Shown piece by piece: positions 35,626 to 44,401 of a stretch of DNA of 64,000 nt (position 1 is its first letter; each line of letters begins with the position of its first letter). This stretch comes from Methylocystis sp. (GTDB lineage Bacteria > Pseudomonadota > Alphaproteobacteria > Rhizobiales > Beijerinckiaceae). A program made the translations under genes and the position numbers. Below the pieces are notes generated by a model that was not told the DNA's origin, made no database searches, and worked only from the letters and a program-made list of their open reading frames with translations. The DNA lies in assembly GCA_020252485.1 (NCBI GenBank), contig JADCCX010000002.1:124001-188000 (forward strand). Direction: 5' to 3'.

Positions 35626-35686
35626 TGTTTCTGGCGCAAACACGCCGTGGCAATGACAATGCATCGACGAAAAGTGGAACATCAAC

Positions 35687-36079
35687 GTGAGCCTGAGCGA
35701 AATCCGCGCCCTCGACTACACCGTTCTTCTGTGCAGCAGACTCGAGGAAACGCGCGCGTTCTACCGCGAGGTTATGAAATTTCCCGTCGAAACAGATCGT
35801 GAGAACTGGGTCAGCTTTCGGGTCGGTGCAACACTTCTGGCGTTGCGACCGCGCGGTCAATGGTCGGTATGCGATGACGGAAATTCTATTTCCGGTTCGG
35901 CGGCGGTCCAACTCGCCTTTCGGGTTTCGCTTCCTGCTGTGGACGCCTGCCACGCGGAACTTGTGGACAAAGGCGTGCCGATCCTGCGGGGGCCGACTGA
36001 TCTGCCGCATTGGCGTCACCGGACGTTGTTTTTCCGTGACCCCGAGGACAACATCATCGAAATTTATGCCGAGTACTGA
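35687..36079 (+). CDS. VOC family protein (glyoxalase/bleomycin-resistance fold)
   Basis: This 130-residue protein has the beta-alpha-beta-beta-beta repeats of the vicinal oxygen chelate fold. Its first half runs LDYTVLLCSRLEETRAFYREVM, the second AVQLAFRVSLPAVDACHAELVDKGV, and it ends RTLFFRDPEDNIIEIYAEY with the metal-binding glutamate. The enzymatic activity cannot be assigned. Translation probably starts at GTG 35687. The codon usage is slightly less GC-biased than its neighbours. It is a single gene just after a terminator. Confidence 0.85.
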   Translation: MSLSEIRALDYTVLLCSRLEETRAFYREVMKFPVETDRENWVSFRVGATLLALRPRGQWSVCDDGNSISGSAAVQLAFRVSLPAVDACHAELVDKGVPILRGPTDLPHWRHRTLFFRDPEDNIIEIYAEY

Positions 36080-36129
36080 CGTTCAAGTTCAGAGGATGTT
36101 TCGCGTAGCACCTGCATTGCGAAAAACCT

Positions 36130-36624
36130 TTACACCATCACCCTTCCACCCGTCTCAGCCAGCGCCCCCTCCGCGAGCTCGCAAACGAGCAGCCGCATCG
36201 GATCGACCGGACCCGGCATGGTGATCTGCCCCGGGCGCACCCGCTGGAAGCCGGAGCGGCCGTAATAGGCTTCGTCGCCGACGAGAAGCACAAGCCTGTC
36301 GCCTTGAGCCTTGGCTGCGGCGAGGGAGGCGTCAATCAGCATCCGGCCAATGCCCTTCGATCGGAAGGCGGGGTCCACGGTCAGCGGCCCCAGCAGCAGC
36401 GCGGGTTGCTCGCCGATTCTGATCCGCGTCAGACGGATGGAGCCGACGACCAGCGTGCTGACGCGGGCGATGAAGGATAAAGTGATTTCGTGCGGGTTGC
36501 CCTCGCGCAGCCGATAGGCGGTGCGGGCGAACCGGCCGGGGCCGAAGGCCCGCTCCTCCAGCAGATGGATGGCCGCGTTATCCGCCGCCCTTTCGGGCGC
36601 GATGATGATCTCCAGTCCTGCCAC
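36130..36624 (-). CDS. GNAT family N-acetyltransferase
   Basis: This protein of about 164 residues has a GNAT core. ARVSTLVVGSIRLTRIRIG forms the beta strands, LLGPLTVDPAFRSKGIGRMLIDASL contains the acetyl-CoA pyrophosphate loop (R/QxxGxG/A as RSKGIG), and LVGDEAYYGRSGFQRV is the C-terminal motif typical of the YhbS-like group. The acceptor substrate is unknown. Translation most likely begins at GTG 36624, four bases after the stop of the threonine aldolase gene. An upstream ATG would lie deep within that gene. Confidence 0.85.
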   Translation of the reverse strand: MAGLEIIIAPERAADNAAIHLLEERAFGPGRFARTAYRLREGNPHEITLSFIARVSTLVVGSIRLTRIRIGEQPALLLGPLTVDPAFRSKGIGRMLIDASLAAAKAQGDRLVLLVGDEAYYGRSGFQRVRPGQITMPGPVDPMRLLVCELAEGALAETGGRVMV

Positions 36625-36628
36625 CGGC

Positions 36629-37690
36629 TCAGGCCGCCAGTCTGCCGGCCGAGGCCAGGAAACCATCGATCGCGGCATCCTCCGTCTGGTAGGAGCAGAC
36701 AAACCGGCAGAGCACCTCGCCCTTGCCAGGGCGCTCGGCGGCCGGCATTGAGGCATCGCGCCAGCGGTAGAATTTGTAGCCCTCCGCCAGCAGCTTCTGC
36801 TCCGTCGCTTCCGGCATCACCACGAAAAGCTCGTTGCCGTTCACGGGCCAGGCCAGCCGCAACGCATTCTGCCGCGCGATCCCGGCGGCGAGCCGCGCTG
36901 CCGCAGCATTTGCCTTCCGCGCGAGCGCAAGCCAGTGATCGTCCTGAAGCCAGCCCATGAATTGCGATGAGAGGAGGCGGCCCTTCGAAATCAGATGACC
37001 GCCCCGCATGCGCCGGTAATTCGCCGTTTCGGCCAGCGCCTTGTCGAAGAAGATCACGGCCTCGGCGGCGAGCGCGCCGTTCTTTGTGGCGCCCAGGCAC
37101 AGGACATCGACGCCGGCCTTCCAGGTCAGCTCCGCCGGCGTCGCCTTGCCGCCCGCCAGCGCGTTGGAGAACCGCGCGCCATCGAGATGAACCGCGAGCC
37201 CATGGTGCTTCGCGATAGCGCACAATTCACGGGTCTCATCCGCGCCGTAGGCCGTGCCGCATTCGGTCAGGTTGGTGAGCGACAGCGAGGCGGGCTTGAC
37301 GGAATGGATGCCGCGCCGCGGCGCTTCAAGCGCGGCCTTCAGCGTTTCGGGCACGATCTTGCCGCCGATCCCCGGCAGCGGCGTGAGCTTGGCGCCGCCG
37401 GTCCATTGCTCCGGGCCGCCGCATTCGTCGGTCATCACATGGGCGTCCTGGTGGCAGAATATCTCCCCCCAGGCGGGCGTCAGGCAGGCCAGCGCCAGCC
37501 CGTTGGCGGCGGTGCCTGTCGCCATCAGAAAGACGCTCACATCCTTCCCGAAGATTTCGCCCAGCCGCTGCTCGACCTTTTGCGCCAATTCATCATCGCC
37601 GTAGGACGTCATGGCGCCGCCATTGGCCGCGACGATCGCCTCGATCACCCTGGGGCTGGCGCCCACCACATTGTCGCTGCCGAAATGCAT
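36629..37690 (-). CDS. ltaE: Low-specificity L-threonine aldolase (beta-eliminating lyase family)
   Basis: This 353-residue PLP enzyme cleaves threonine or allo-threonine to glycine and acetaldehyde. It begins FGSDNVVGASPRVIEAI, has the conserved SYGDDELAQKVEQRL, a Gly-rich ATGTAANGLAL, HLDGARFSNAL with the PLP-contacting Asp and Arg, and CLGATKNGALAAEAVIF carrying the Schiff-base lysine. Length is normal. It could equally act on other beta-hydroxy amino acids. The GNAT gene follows directly. Confidence 0.93.
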   Translation of the reverse strand: MHFGSDNVVGASPRVIEAIVAANGGAMTSYGDDELAQKVEQRLGEIFGKDVSVFLMATGTAANGLALACLTPAWGEIFCHQDAHVMTDECGGPEQWTGGAKLTPLPGIGGKIVPETLKAALEAPRRGIHSVKPASLSLTNLTECGTAYGADETRELCAIAKHHGLAVHLDGARFSNALAGGKATPAELTWKAGVDVLCLGATKNGALAAEAVIFFDKALAETANYRRMRGGHLISKGRLLSSQFMGWLQDDHWLALARKANAAAARLAAGIARQNALRLAWPVNGNELFVVMPEATEQKLLAEGYKFYRWRDASMPAAERPGKGEVLCRFVCSYQTEDAAIDGFLASAGRLAA

Positions 37691-37733
37691 GTACTCTGCT
37701 CCAACGCCGCTCAGCGGTTTCTCAGTGGTTTCA

Positions 37734-37761
37734 TTGACTCGTGAAACTCAACTGGTATCAG
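37734..37761 (+). promoter_or_regulatory. Possible sigma70 promoter for gap
   Basis: TTGACT and TATCAG are spaced 16 bp apart in the 225-bp region upstream of gap. The -10 matches only four of six consensus bases, so this is a weak prediction. The rest of the region shows no other recognised signal. Confidence 0.3.
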
Positions 37762-37915
37762 ACCCCCATATTCCCGCAACCCGGTGCTATTGCTTGGTGA
37801 TTCCGCGCTGAAGGGTGATTTGTTCACCGCCAATTCAGCGGCCGGGCATTTGAAGCAAACCACCCTGCCGGGCGGCTCCGCCGCCTTTCGGCTTCCACCC
37901 GTGAAGGATTTTGTC

Positions 37916-38923
37916 ATGGCGGTCCGCGTCTTCATCAATGGTTTCGGCCGCATCGGGCGCAACGTGCTGCGCGCCATCGTCGAATCGAAGCGCAAGGATA
38001 TCGCGGTCGTCGGCATCAATGATCTGGGCCCCGTGGAAACCAACGCGCATCTGCTGCGCTTCGATTCCGTGCACGGCCGCTTCCCGGCCGAAGTGACGGT
38101 CGAGGGCGACACGATCATCGTCAACGGCGAGAAGATCCTCGTGACGGCGATCAAGGATCCGGCCCAGCTTCCCCATGCGAAGCTCAAGGTCGACGTTGCC
38201 ATGGAATGCACCGGCATCTTCACCTCCCGCGACAAGGCGGCGGCGCATCTGACCGCGGGCGCGAAGCGCGTCATCGTTTCCGCCCCGGCGGATGGCGCCG
38301 ATCTCACCGTCGTTTATGGTGTCAACCACGACAAGCTGACCAGCAAGCACCTCGTCATCTCGAATGCGTCTTGCACCACCAATTGCCTCGTGCCGGTGGT
38401 CAAGGTGCTGCACGACGCCATCGGCATCGAGAAGGGCATGATGACGACAGTCCATTCCTACACGAATGACCAGCCCTCGCTCGATCAGATGCACAAGGAT
38501 CTCTACCGCGCCCGCGCCGCCGCCGTCTCGATGATCCCCACCTCGACCGGCGCCGCCAAGGCCGTGGGTCTGGTGCTGCCGGAGCTGGCCGGCAAGCTCG
38601 ACGGCATCTCCATCCGCGTGCCGACGCCGAATGTCTCGGTCGTCGATCTCAAGTTCATCGCCAAACGCGCGACCACGGTGAAGGAGATCAATGACGCCAT
38701 CATCAAGGCCTCGAACGGCAAGCTGAAAGGCATCCTCGGCGTCACCGATCAGCCGAATGTCTCGGTCGATTTCAACCACGATCCGCATTCGTCGATCTTC
38801 CACCTCGACCAGACCAAGGTGATGGACGGCACGTTCTGCTCGATCCTCACCTGGTATGACAACGAATGGGGCTTCTCGAACCGCATGAGCGATACCGCGG
38901 TGGCGCTGGCGAAGCTGATTTGA
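37916..38923 (+). CDS. gap: Glyceraldehyde-3-phosphate dehydrogenase (type I)
   Basis: This 335-residue NAD-dependent enzyme oxidises glyceraldehyde 3-phosphate to 1,3-bisphosphoglycerate. The N-terminal Rossmann motif is [14 protein letters not shown]. The catalytic cysteine is C153 in [12 protein letters not shown]. Other signatures include [17 protein letters not shown] and the C-terminal [12 protein letters not shown]. The start ATG 37916 has GAAGGAT upstream and matches the family. A longer frame from 37784 is not homologous. Its last 86 bp are duplicated at 39731-39816, beyond a methyltransferase gene. Confidence 0.97.
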   Translation: MAVRVFINGFGRIGRNVLRAIVESKRKDIAVVGINDLGPVETNAHLLRFDSVHGRFPAEVTVEGDTIIVNGEKILVTAIKDPAQLPHAKLKVDVAMECTGIFTSRDKAAAHLTAGAKRVIVSAPADGADLTVVYGVNHDKLTSKHLVISNASCTTNCLVPVVKVLHDAIGIEKGMMTTVHSYTNDQPSLDQMHKDLYRARAAAVSMIPTSTGAAKAVGLVLPELAGKLDGISIRVPTPNVSVVDLKFIAKRATTVKEINDAIIKASNGKLKGILGVTDQPNVSVDFNHDPHSSIFHLDQTKVMDGTFCSILTWYDNEWGFSNRMSDTAVALAKLI

Positions 38924-38976
38924 TCCCGTCCTAGAGAAAATCTTCGCTCCCCAGCGAAAGCAAGGGATCTGAGTTC

Positions 38977-39660
38977 ATGCCAGTTCAGGTTCCTCCGAAC
39001 AATGGTGCTTCCAGGCGCGGCTGTCTTCGCAACTTTCTGATCCGGGTCCGACGAAACCAGCCTGAGGTCGTGAAGATGATCGGTCGCGCGATCAGGGCCC
39101 TGGCGCAGCAACATGTCCTATCGCCGGCCATCGATGACGCGCTTCTTTCGGACTGCAGGGTTTTGGGGAACCGATACTCGCTGATCGATCAACTGCCCAA
39201 AGGTGGCGTTGTTGGAGAGGTAGGGGTCGATAAGGGCGAGTTTGCGGACCATATCCTGCGAACGGCCAGGCCTTCGGGCCTGCATTTGTTCGACATCGAT
39301 TTCAGCCGCACGAACCGTGCAGTGACGGATCATCCAGCGGTGATCATGCATCGTGGATTATCGGCCGACAGTTTAGACGTCCTGCCGGCCGATATGTTCG
39401 ATTGGATTTATGTGGACGGCGACCACAGCTATGAGGGCGTGTGCAGGGATTGTCGGGCTGCCAAAGCGAAAGTGAAGCCCGGAGGCTACCTTGTCTTCAA
39501 CGACTTCGCGTTGATCGACGTGTATTTCGGGCGCTACGGCGTGCATCGCGCAGTCTCTGAGTTTTTGGCCGTAGAGCGCTGGCCGATCCGTTTCTTCGCG
39601 TTTAACACTCATGGTCTTTACGATATTGCCATCCAAAAGCCGCTGCTGACCGACAGCTAG
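38977..39660 (+). CDS. Class I SAM-dependent methyltransferase (Methyltransf_24 type)
   Basis: This 227-residue protein has the SAM-binding motif GGVVGEVGVDKGEFADHIL at about residues 75-93. HLFDIDFSR and WIYVDGDHSYEGVCRD follow, the latter characteristic of Methyltransf_24 proteins that often act in glycan or natural-product clusters. The target is unknown. AAGGGATC precedes the ATG. Its codon usage departs from the neighbours, with TTA leucine codons near 39358 and 39373, which suggests recent acquisition. It lies between the intact gap gene and a duplicated gap 3' end. Confidence 0.82.
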   Translation: MPVQVPPNNGASRRGCLRNFLIRVRRNQPEVVKMIGRAIRALAQQHVLSPAIDDALLSDCRVLGNRYSLIDQLPKGGVVGEVGVDKGEFADHILRTARPSGLHLFDIDFSRTNRAVTDHPAVIMHRGLSADSLDVLPADMFDWIYVDGDHSYEGVCRDCRAAKAKVKPGGYLVFNDFALIDVYFGRYGVHRAVSEFLAVERWPIRFFAFNTHGLYDIAIQKPLLTDS

Positions 39661-39730
39661 AATCTGTTGGTCGTCCTTGTCTGCTCTGTGTTGGTCCCCG
39701 TGACCGGCGCGCATCGGATGCCATTTTCGG

Positions 39731-39816
39731 CTCGATCCTCATCTGGCATGACAACGAAGGTGCCTTCTCGAACCGCATGAGCGATACGGCGGTGGCGCTG
39801 GCGAAGCTGATTTGAT
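39731..39816 (+). pseudogene. Duplicated 3' end of gap (direct repeat)
   Basis: This stretch matches the last 86 bp of gap (38839-38924) at 80 of 86 positions and keeps the frame to the TGA. The encoded end reads SILIWHDNEGAFSNRMSD against [18 protein letters not shown], so a near-invariant Trp is lost and the copy is decayed. There is no start or upstream domain. The pair of direct repeats encloses the methyltransferase gene. Confidence 0.9.
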
Positions 39817-39827
39817 AAGGAACTACG

Positions 39828-40094
39828 ATGGTTCTAGCCGACGATGTTATTGAGCGCTTTAAGCGCAAGAAGGCTAATTTGTCATGCCGTGTCTGCGGCG
39901 GACCCGATTTTGCGCTTTTTCTTGAAAATGACGACAAGTTGAAGACTTACTTCGAGGTCTTCAACGCGGACCGCCCTCAGGAAGCAGGCTCAGCAAAATT
40001 CAGAACAATATCAACGGCTTGTACAAATTGTGGCCATGTTGAAGAATTTCTGCTCGATTTCGTACTTGATAGAGAACTGGGCGAAACCACGTGA
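39828..40094 (+). CDS. Small hypothetical protein with two CxxC motifs
   Basis: This 88-residue soluble protein has CRVCGG at residues 20-25 and CTNCGH at about 66-71, a spacing that could form a zinc ribbon. An intervening segment (DFALFLENDDKLKTYFEVF) is acidic and aromatic. I do not recognise the family. AAGGAAC precedes the ATG. The base composition is lower in GC than the flanking gap and pgk genes. It overlaps the next gene by GTGA, so both are made together. Functions such as metal or nucleic-acid binding are inference from the cysteines only. Confidence 0.7.
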   Translation: MVLADDVIERFKRKKANLSCRVCGGPDFALFLENDDKLKTYFEVFNADRPQEAGSAKFRTISTACTNCGHVEEFLLDFVLDRELGETT

Positions 40095-40438
40095 GCAGTG
40101 GCCAAAACAATGTTTTCCCCATGATCATTAGAGGCGGGAGCGCAGGCGGTTCAGGCCCAGAGGATCCGATGATTGAACGCATCGAGAAATTGGAAGGCAA
40201 GATGGACAAGGTTGAGGGCAAGCTGTCTTCAATCGAGGTTTCTCTGGCCGAGATCAAAGGCCAGCTGTCGCAAATGCCAAAAGCAAGCGACCTCGTTCGT
40301 TTGTCCGAAGCCGTCGGAAAAATCGATGGACGCATTTCGCAACTTCCGACGAAATGGAATGTGTTTGTTTACGTCGTCGGCGCGGTCATCTCGATCACCC
40401 TTCTTATCTTCGGAATAGCCCGTTTCTTCGACGCATGA
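40091..40438 (+). CDS. Small coiled-coil protein with C-terminal membrane anchor
   Basis: This 115-residue protein starts at GTG 40091 within a GTGA overlap. Residues 27-85 form a heptad-rich coiled coil ([20 protein letters not shown], then further repeats). The C-terminus is a single transmembrane helix ([21 protein letters not shown]) ending FDA. It is probably tail-anchored in the inner membrane with the coil in the cytoplasm. The family is not recognised. The stop overlaps the pgk start (ATGA), so this pair is translationally coupled to a core glycolytic gene. Confidence 0.7.
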   Translation: MSSGQNNVFPMIIRGGSAGGSGPEDPMIERIEKLEGKMDKVEGKLSSIEVSLAEIKGQLSQMPKASDLVRLSEAVGKIDGRISQLPTKWNVFVYVVGAVISITLLIFGIARFFDA

Positions 40439-41619
40439 CCTTCCGCACCCTCTCCGACCTTGATCCGCGCGGCAAGCGCATCCTCCTGCGCGTCGATCTC
40501 AATGCGCCCTTCGAGAACGGCAAGCTCTCGGATGGCACGCGGATCGACCGCATCATGCCGACCGTCCATGCGCTCGCCGAAAGGGGCGGCCGCGTCATCC
40601 TGGTGGCGCATTTCGGGCGGCCTAAGGGTTACGATCCGGATGAGACGCTGGGCCCCGCTGTGGCGGAAGTGGCGAAGCGATTGGGCAAGCCGGTGCCGCT
40701 GGCGAAGGATTGCATCGGCGACGATGCGCTCTCCCTCATCGCGTCGATGCAGGATGGCGATGTCATCGCGCTGGAAAACACCCGTTTCCATGCGGGCGAG
40801 GAGAAGAACGATCCGGCGTTTCTGGCCGCCCTCGCCGCCAATGGCGATGTCTATGTCAACGATGCCTTCTCCGCCGCCCATCGCGCGCATGCCTCCACCG
40901 AGGGGCTGGCCCGCATGCTCCCCGCCTATGCCGGCCTCACCATGGAGGCGGAGTTGTTGGCGCTGGACAAAGCGCTCGGCAACCCGAAAAAGCCGGTGGC
41001 GGCGCTGGTCGGCGGCGCCAAGGTTTCCACGAAGCTCGCGCTTCTCGGCAATCTCGTTTCCCGCGTGCAAATGCTGATCATTGGCGGCGGCATGGCCAAC
41101 ACGTTTCTGGCGGCGCGCGGAATCAATGTCGGCAAATCGCTCTGCGAGCATGATCTGCTGGACACCGCCCGCGAAATCGAAGCCAGGGCGAAGACAGCTG
41201 GCTGCCGCATCATCCTGCCCGTCGATGCCGTCGTGGCGAAGGAATTCAAGGCGGGCGCAAACCACCGCATCGTCGATGTCCACGATGTCGCTGCGGATGA
41301 AATGATTCTGGATGCCGGCCCCAAATCCGTGGCAGCCGTCAACGCGGCGCTGGCGACCGCCAGGACGCTCGTCTGGAACGGGCCGATGGGCGCTTTCGAG
41401 ATCGCGCCATTTGACACCGGAACCATCGCTGTCGCTCGCGAAGCGGCGCGGCTGACGCGAGCCGGGACATTGGTCTCCGTTGCTGGCGGCGGCGACACGG
41501 TCTCGGCGCTCAACCACGCCGGCGTGGCCGAAGCCTTCACCTATGTCTCGACCGCCGGCGGCGCTTTCCTTGAGTGGATGGAAGGCAAGGAGCTCCCCGG
41601 CGTCAAGGCTCTGGGCTAG
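40435..41619 (+). CDS. pgk: Phosphoglycerate kinase
   Basis: This 394-residue enzyme transfers phosphate from 1,3-bisphosphoglycerate to ADP. It begins [26 protein letters not shown], followed by [56 protein letters not shown] and the C-terminal [15 protein letters not shown] and [13 protein letters not shown]. The frame extends further upstream to 40354, but ATG 40435 is correct by homology. It overlaps the coiled-coil gene by ATGA. It is separated from gap by about 1.5 kb of accessory DNA. Confidence 0.97.
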   Translation: MTFRTLSDLDPRGKRILLRVDLNAPFENGKLSDGTRIDRIMPTVHALAERGGRVILVAHFGRPKGYDPDETLGPAVAEVAKRLGKPVPLAKDCIGDDALSLIASMQDGDVIALENTRFHAGEEKNDPAFLAALAANGDVYVNDAFSAAHRAHASTEGLARMLPAYAGLTMEAELLALDKALGNPKKPVAALVGGAKVSTKLALLGNLVSRVQMLIIGGGMANTFLAARGINVGKSLCEHDLLDTAREIEARAKTAGCRIILPVDAVVAKEFKAGANHRIVDVHDVAADEMILDAGPKSVAAVNAALATARTLVWNGPMGAFEIAPFDTGTIAVAREAARLTRAGTLVSVAGGGDTVSALNHAGVAEAFTYVSTAGGAFLEWMEGKELPGVKALG

Positions 41620-41692
41620 AAGCCTCTTTCCACAAGCCCTGGCTCCCCTATAACATTTCTTCAGAACAAAAGGTTGGGGGAGGAACGGTTTG

Positions 41693-43369
41693 GTGAACAT
41701 GCATGCGGCGCCGTCGGGCGGGGTGACGGGCGCCATCGGCGATATCGCCAGCGAGGCCGCCCGGCGCTTCGGTGCGAAGACCGCCTATACCGTCGTGATG
41801 CCGAACGGCATGTACGGCAAGCTCACATTCGAGGATGTCGACCGGCTCTCGGATGATTTTGCCGTCTATCTCCGGGAGCGGTGCGGGCTTGCTGCCGGAG
41901 ACCGCGTGGCGCTGCAGACACCCAACTGTCTCGCCTTCCCGGTCGCCGCTCTGGGTATCCTCAAGGCCGGCTGTGTTCTGGTGAACACCAATCCGCTCTA
42001 CACCGCTGACGAAATGGAGCGGCAGTTCGCTGACGCTGGCATCAGCGCCATCGTAATCGTCGACATGTTTGCGGACAAGCTGGCTGATGTCGCCAGCCGC
42101 ATGCCGCTGAAACACATCATCGTTTCGTCGGTCTCGGAATTCATGCCGCGCGCCGTCGGCGGCGTCATCCGTCTTGTGCAGCGCTTCTGGGACCGCTCGC
42201 TTCCGCCCGTGACGATACCGCACGAGCGTTTCGCAGCAGCGCTGCGGGAGGGCGGCGAGATCCGCAAGGCGCGCGGCGTCACCGTATCCGGCTATACGGC
42301 GGGCATGGGGCCGGATGCGCTGGCCTGCCTCCAATACACCGGCGGCACGACGGGCGTTTCGAAGGGGGCGATGCTGACGCACGGCAACATCCTCGCCAAC
42401 ATCGCCCAGGGCGAAACCTGCTTCGCGGGCAATATGCGGCCTGGCGAAGAGGTCATGCTGACGGCGCTGCCGCTCTATCACATCCTCGCCTTCACCGCGA
42501 ATTTCCTGATGTTCCACAAGGCTGGCGCGAACAACATCCTGATCCCCAACCCGCGTCCAATCTCCAACCTCAAGCGCGCCTTCGAGAACCACAACATCAC
42601 CTGGATGACGGGCGTTAACACGTTGTTCAACGCGCTGAACAACGAGTTCTGGTTCGCCGAGAGCCCACCGAAGACGCTGCGCGGGGCGGTGGCTGGCGGT
42701 ATGGCGCTGCAGCAGGCGGTCGCCGAGCGGTTCAAGGCGATTACGGGAGCGGACGTCTTTGAGGGCTACGGCCTCACCGAGACATCCCCGATCGTGACCT
42801 TCAACGCGCCGGGCAAGGCGCGGCCCGGCAGCATCGGCCTGCCCATGGGGGCCACTGAGGTCGCGTTGTTCGACGACGAAGGACGCAGCGTTCCCGATGG
42901 CGAGCCGGGAGAGCTTGCGGTGAAGGGTCCGCAGGTGATGAAGGGCTACTGGAACAAGCCGGAAGAGACCGCCAAGGCCATCCGCGCCGGATGGTTCCTC
43001 ACCGGCGACATCGCGACCCGCGACGCCGATGGCTATCTGCGCATCGTTGACCGGAAGAAGGACATGATCCTCGTCTCCGGCTTTAACGTCTATCCGAACG
43101 AGGTCGAGGACGTCATAGCCCGCCATCCCGGCGTGCTGGAATGCGCCGTCATCGGCATGCCGGACGGCGCGTCGGGAGAGGCTGTCGCGGCCTATGTGGT
43201 GCCGCGGGATGGAAGCCTCACGGCAGACGCCTTGCGCGAACACTGCAAGGCGCACCTTACGGGTTACAAGACGCCCAGGAGCGTCACCTTCCGCGAGACG
43301 CTGCCGAAATCCAATGTCGGCAAGATCCTGCGCAAGGATCTGCGCGCCGAAGTGCTGGCGGGCAAGTGA
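41693..43369 (+). CDS. Long-chain fatty acid-CoA ligase-like AMP-binding protein
   Basis: This 558-residue adenylate-forming enzyme activates a carboxylic acid with ATP and CoA. The AMP-binding signature is YTGGTTGVSKGAMLTHGN. Later motifs are EGYGLTETSP, GWFLTGDIATRD, IVDRKKDMILVSGFNVYPNEVE and the catalytic lysine in PKSNVGKILRKDLR. Length and sequence resemble FadD. The ribosome-binding site GGGAGGA fits GTG 41693 best (8-base gap), with TTG 41690 or ATG 41699 as alternatives. It lies between pgk and fba together with a BASS transporter. Confidence 0.9.
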   Translation: MNMHAAPSGGVTGAIGDIASEAARRFGAKTAYTVVMPNGMYGKLTFEDVDRLSDDFAVYLRERCGLAAGDRVALQTPNCLAFPVAALGILKAGCVLVNTNPLYTADEMERQFADAGISAIVIVDMFADKLADVASRMPLKHIIVSSVSEFMPRAVGGVIRLVQRFWDRSLPPVTIPHERFAAALREGGEIRKARGVTVSGYTAGMGPDALACLQYTGGTTGVSKGAMLTHGNILANIAQGETCFAGNMRPGEEVMLTALPLYHILAFTANFLMFHKAGANNILIPNPRPISNLKRAFENHNITWMTGVNTLFNALNNEFWFAESPPKTLRGAVAGGMALQQAVAERFKAITGADVFEGYGLTETSPIVTFNAPGKARPGSIGLPMGATEVALFDDEGRSVPDGEPGELAVKGPQVMKGYWNKPEETAKAIRAGWFLTGDIATRDADGYLRIVDRKKDMILVSGFNVYPNEVEDVIARHPGVLECAVIGMPDGASGEAVAAYVVPRDGSLTADALREHCKAHLTGYKTPRSVTFRETLPKSNVGKILRKDLRAEVLAGK

Positions 43370-43389
43370 CGTACGAGGGGAGCTGAGCC

Positions 43390-44298
43390 ATGGTCGGCGG
43401 TTTTGAACAGGCGGTGCTTGCCGCCATGATCTTCGTCATCATGCTGGGCATGGGAGCGGCCCTGACGCCGCGCGATTTCGCGCTCGCCATCAAGCGGCCT
43501 TACGCAATGCTGATCGGCCTTGTCTCTCAATACGGCTTCCTGCCCCTGATCGGCCTCGGACTGGCTCTCGCCCTTCCTGTTGCCGATCCCGTCAAGATCG
43601 GCATCGTCGTCATGTCGTGCATGCCGGGTGGCACGACATCGAACATCTTTACCTACTTCGCCAAGGGCAATCTGGCGCTCTCTGTGCTGATGACGATCAA
43701 TTCCACGATCGTCGGTGTTATCGCTATTCCCATCCTCGTCGTCGCGTCGCTCGCGGTTCTGACGGCGACCGGCAACCTCGAGGTCGTCGTCCCGACGCAG
43801 AACATCGTTCTGACGCTGGTGCTGCTGCTGGCGCCTGTGCTGATCGGCCTGGCGCTGCGCAAATGGAATGCCAACGTCGGCGCCCTGGTCGAGCTCGTGG
43901 GCGGAGCGCTGGGAATTATCTTTATCGTTCTGCTGCTCGTGACATGGGTGCCGCGCAACTGGGGGTTCCTGACCGAGACGCCTCCGGTCGTCTTCCTCGG
44001 TGTCATCAGTCTGGGCTTGCTTGGCTTCCTCGCGGGCTATCTGTTTTCGATGGCGCTGAAGCTTGGCCGATGGAATGCGCAGACGATCGCGATGGAGGTC
44101 GGCATTCAAAACGGCCCGCTGGCAATCGCCATCGTCGTATTCACCTTCGTCGGTCCACTGGCGCCGCTGCAGCAGCAGGTGCTGGCGGTACCGGCCCTCT
44201 ATTCGCTCTTCATTGTCATCAGCGCTACCATGTTGACCCTCTGGTTCCGGCGCACCAACGCGGCGGACGACCAGAAGATGCCGAACGCATTGCTCTAG
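43390..44298 (+). CDS. Bile acid:sodium symporter family (BASS) transporter
   Basis: This 302-residue membrane protein has about nine or ten helices. It shows the BASS pattern [20 protein letters not shown], then [24 protein letters not shown], where the Gly-rich crossover binds sodium, and [14 protein letters not shown] near the second crossover. Substrates in bacteria include organic acids and steroid-like anions. The one here is unknown, though the adjacent CoA ligase suggests a carboxylic acid that is imported and then activated. GGGGAG precedes the ATG. It lies 20 bp after the ligase gene. Confidence 0.9.
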   Translation: MVGGFEQAVLAAMIFVIMLGMGAALTPRDFALAIKRPYAMLIGLVSQYGFLPLIGLGLALALPVADPVKIGIVVMSCMPGGTTSNIFTYFAKGNLALSVLMTINSTIVGVIAIPILVVASLAVLTATGNLEVVVPTQNIVLTLVLLLAPVLIGLALRKWNANVGALVELVGGALGIIFIVLLLVTWVPRNWGFLTETPPVVFLGVISLGLLGFLAGYLFSMALKLGRWNAQTIAMEVGIQNGPLAIAIVVFTFVGPLAPLQQQVLAVPALYSLFIVISATMLTLWFRRTNAADDQKMPNALL

Positions 44299-44401
44299 CG
44301 CTGAGCCCCGCTCACCTGCCATTCACGGGAAGTCTGCTTTTCCCTCAGCTTGCACCGCGCTATATCGGCGTACATCGCAGGAATCGTCCCGAGGAAGCCC
44401 C

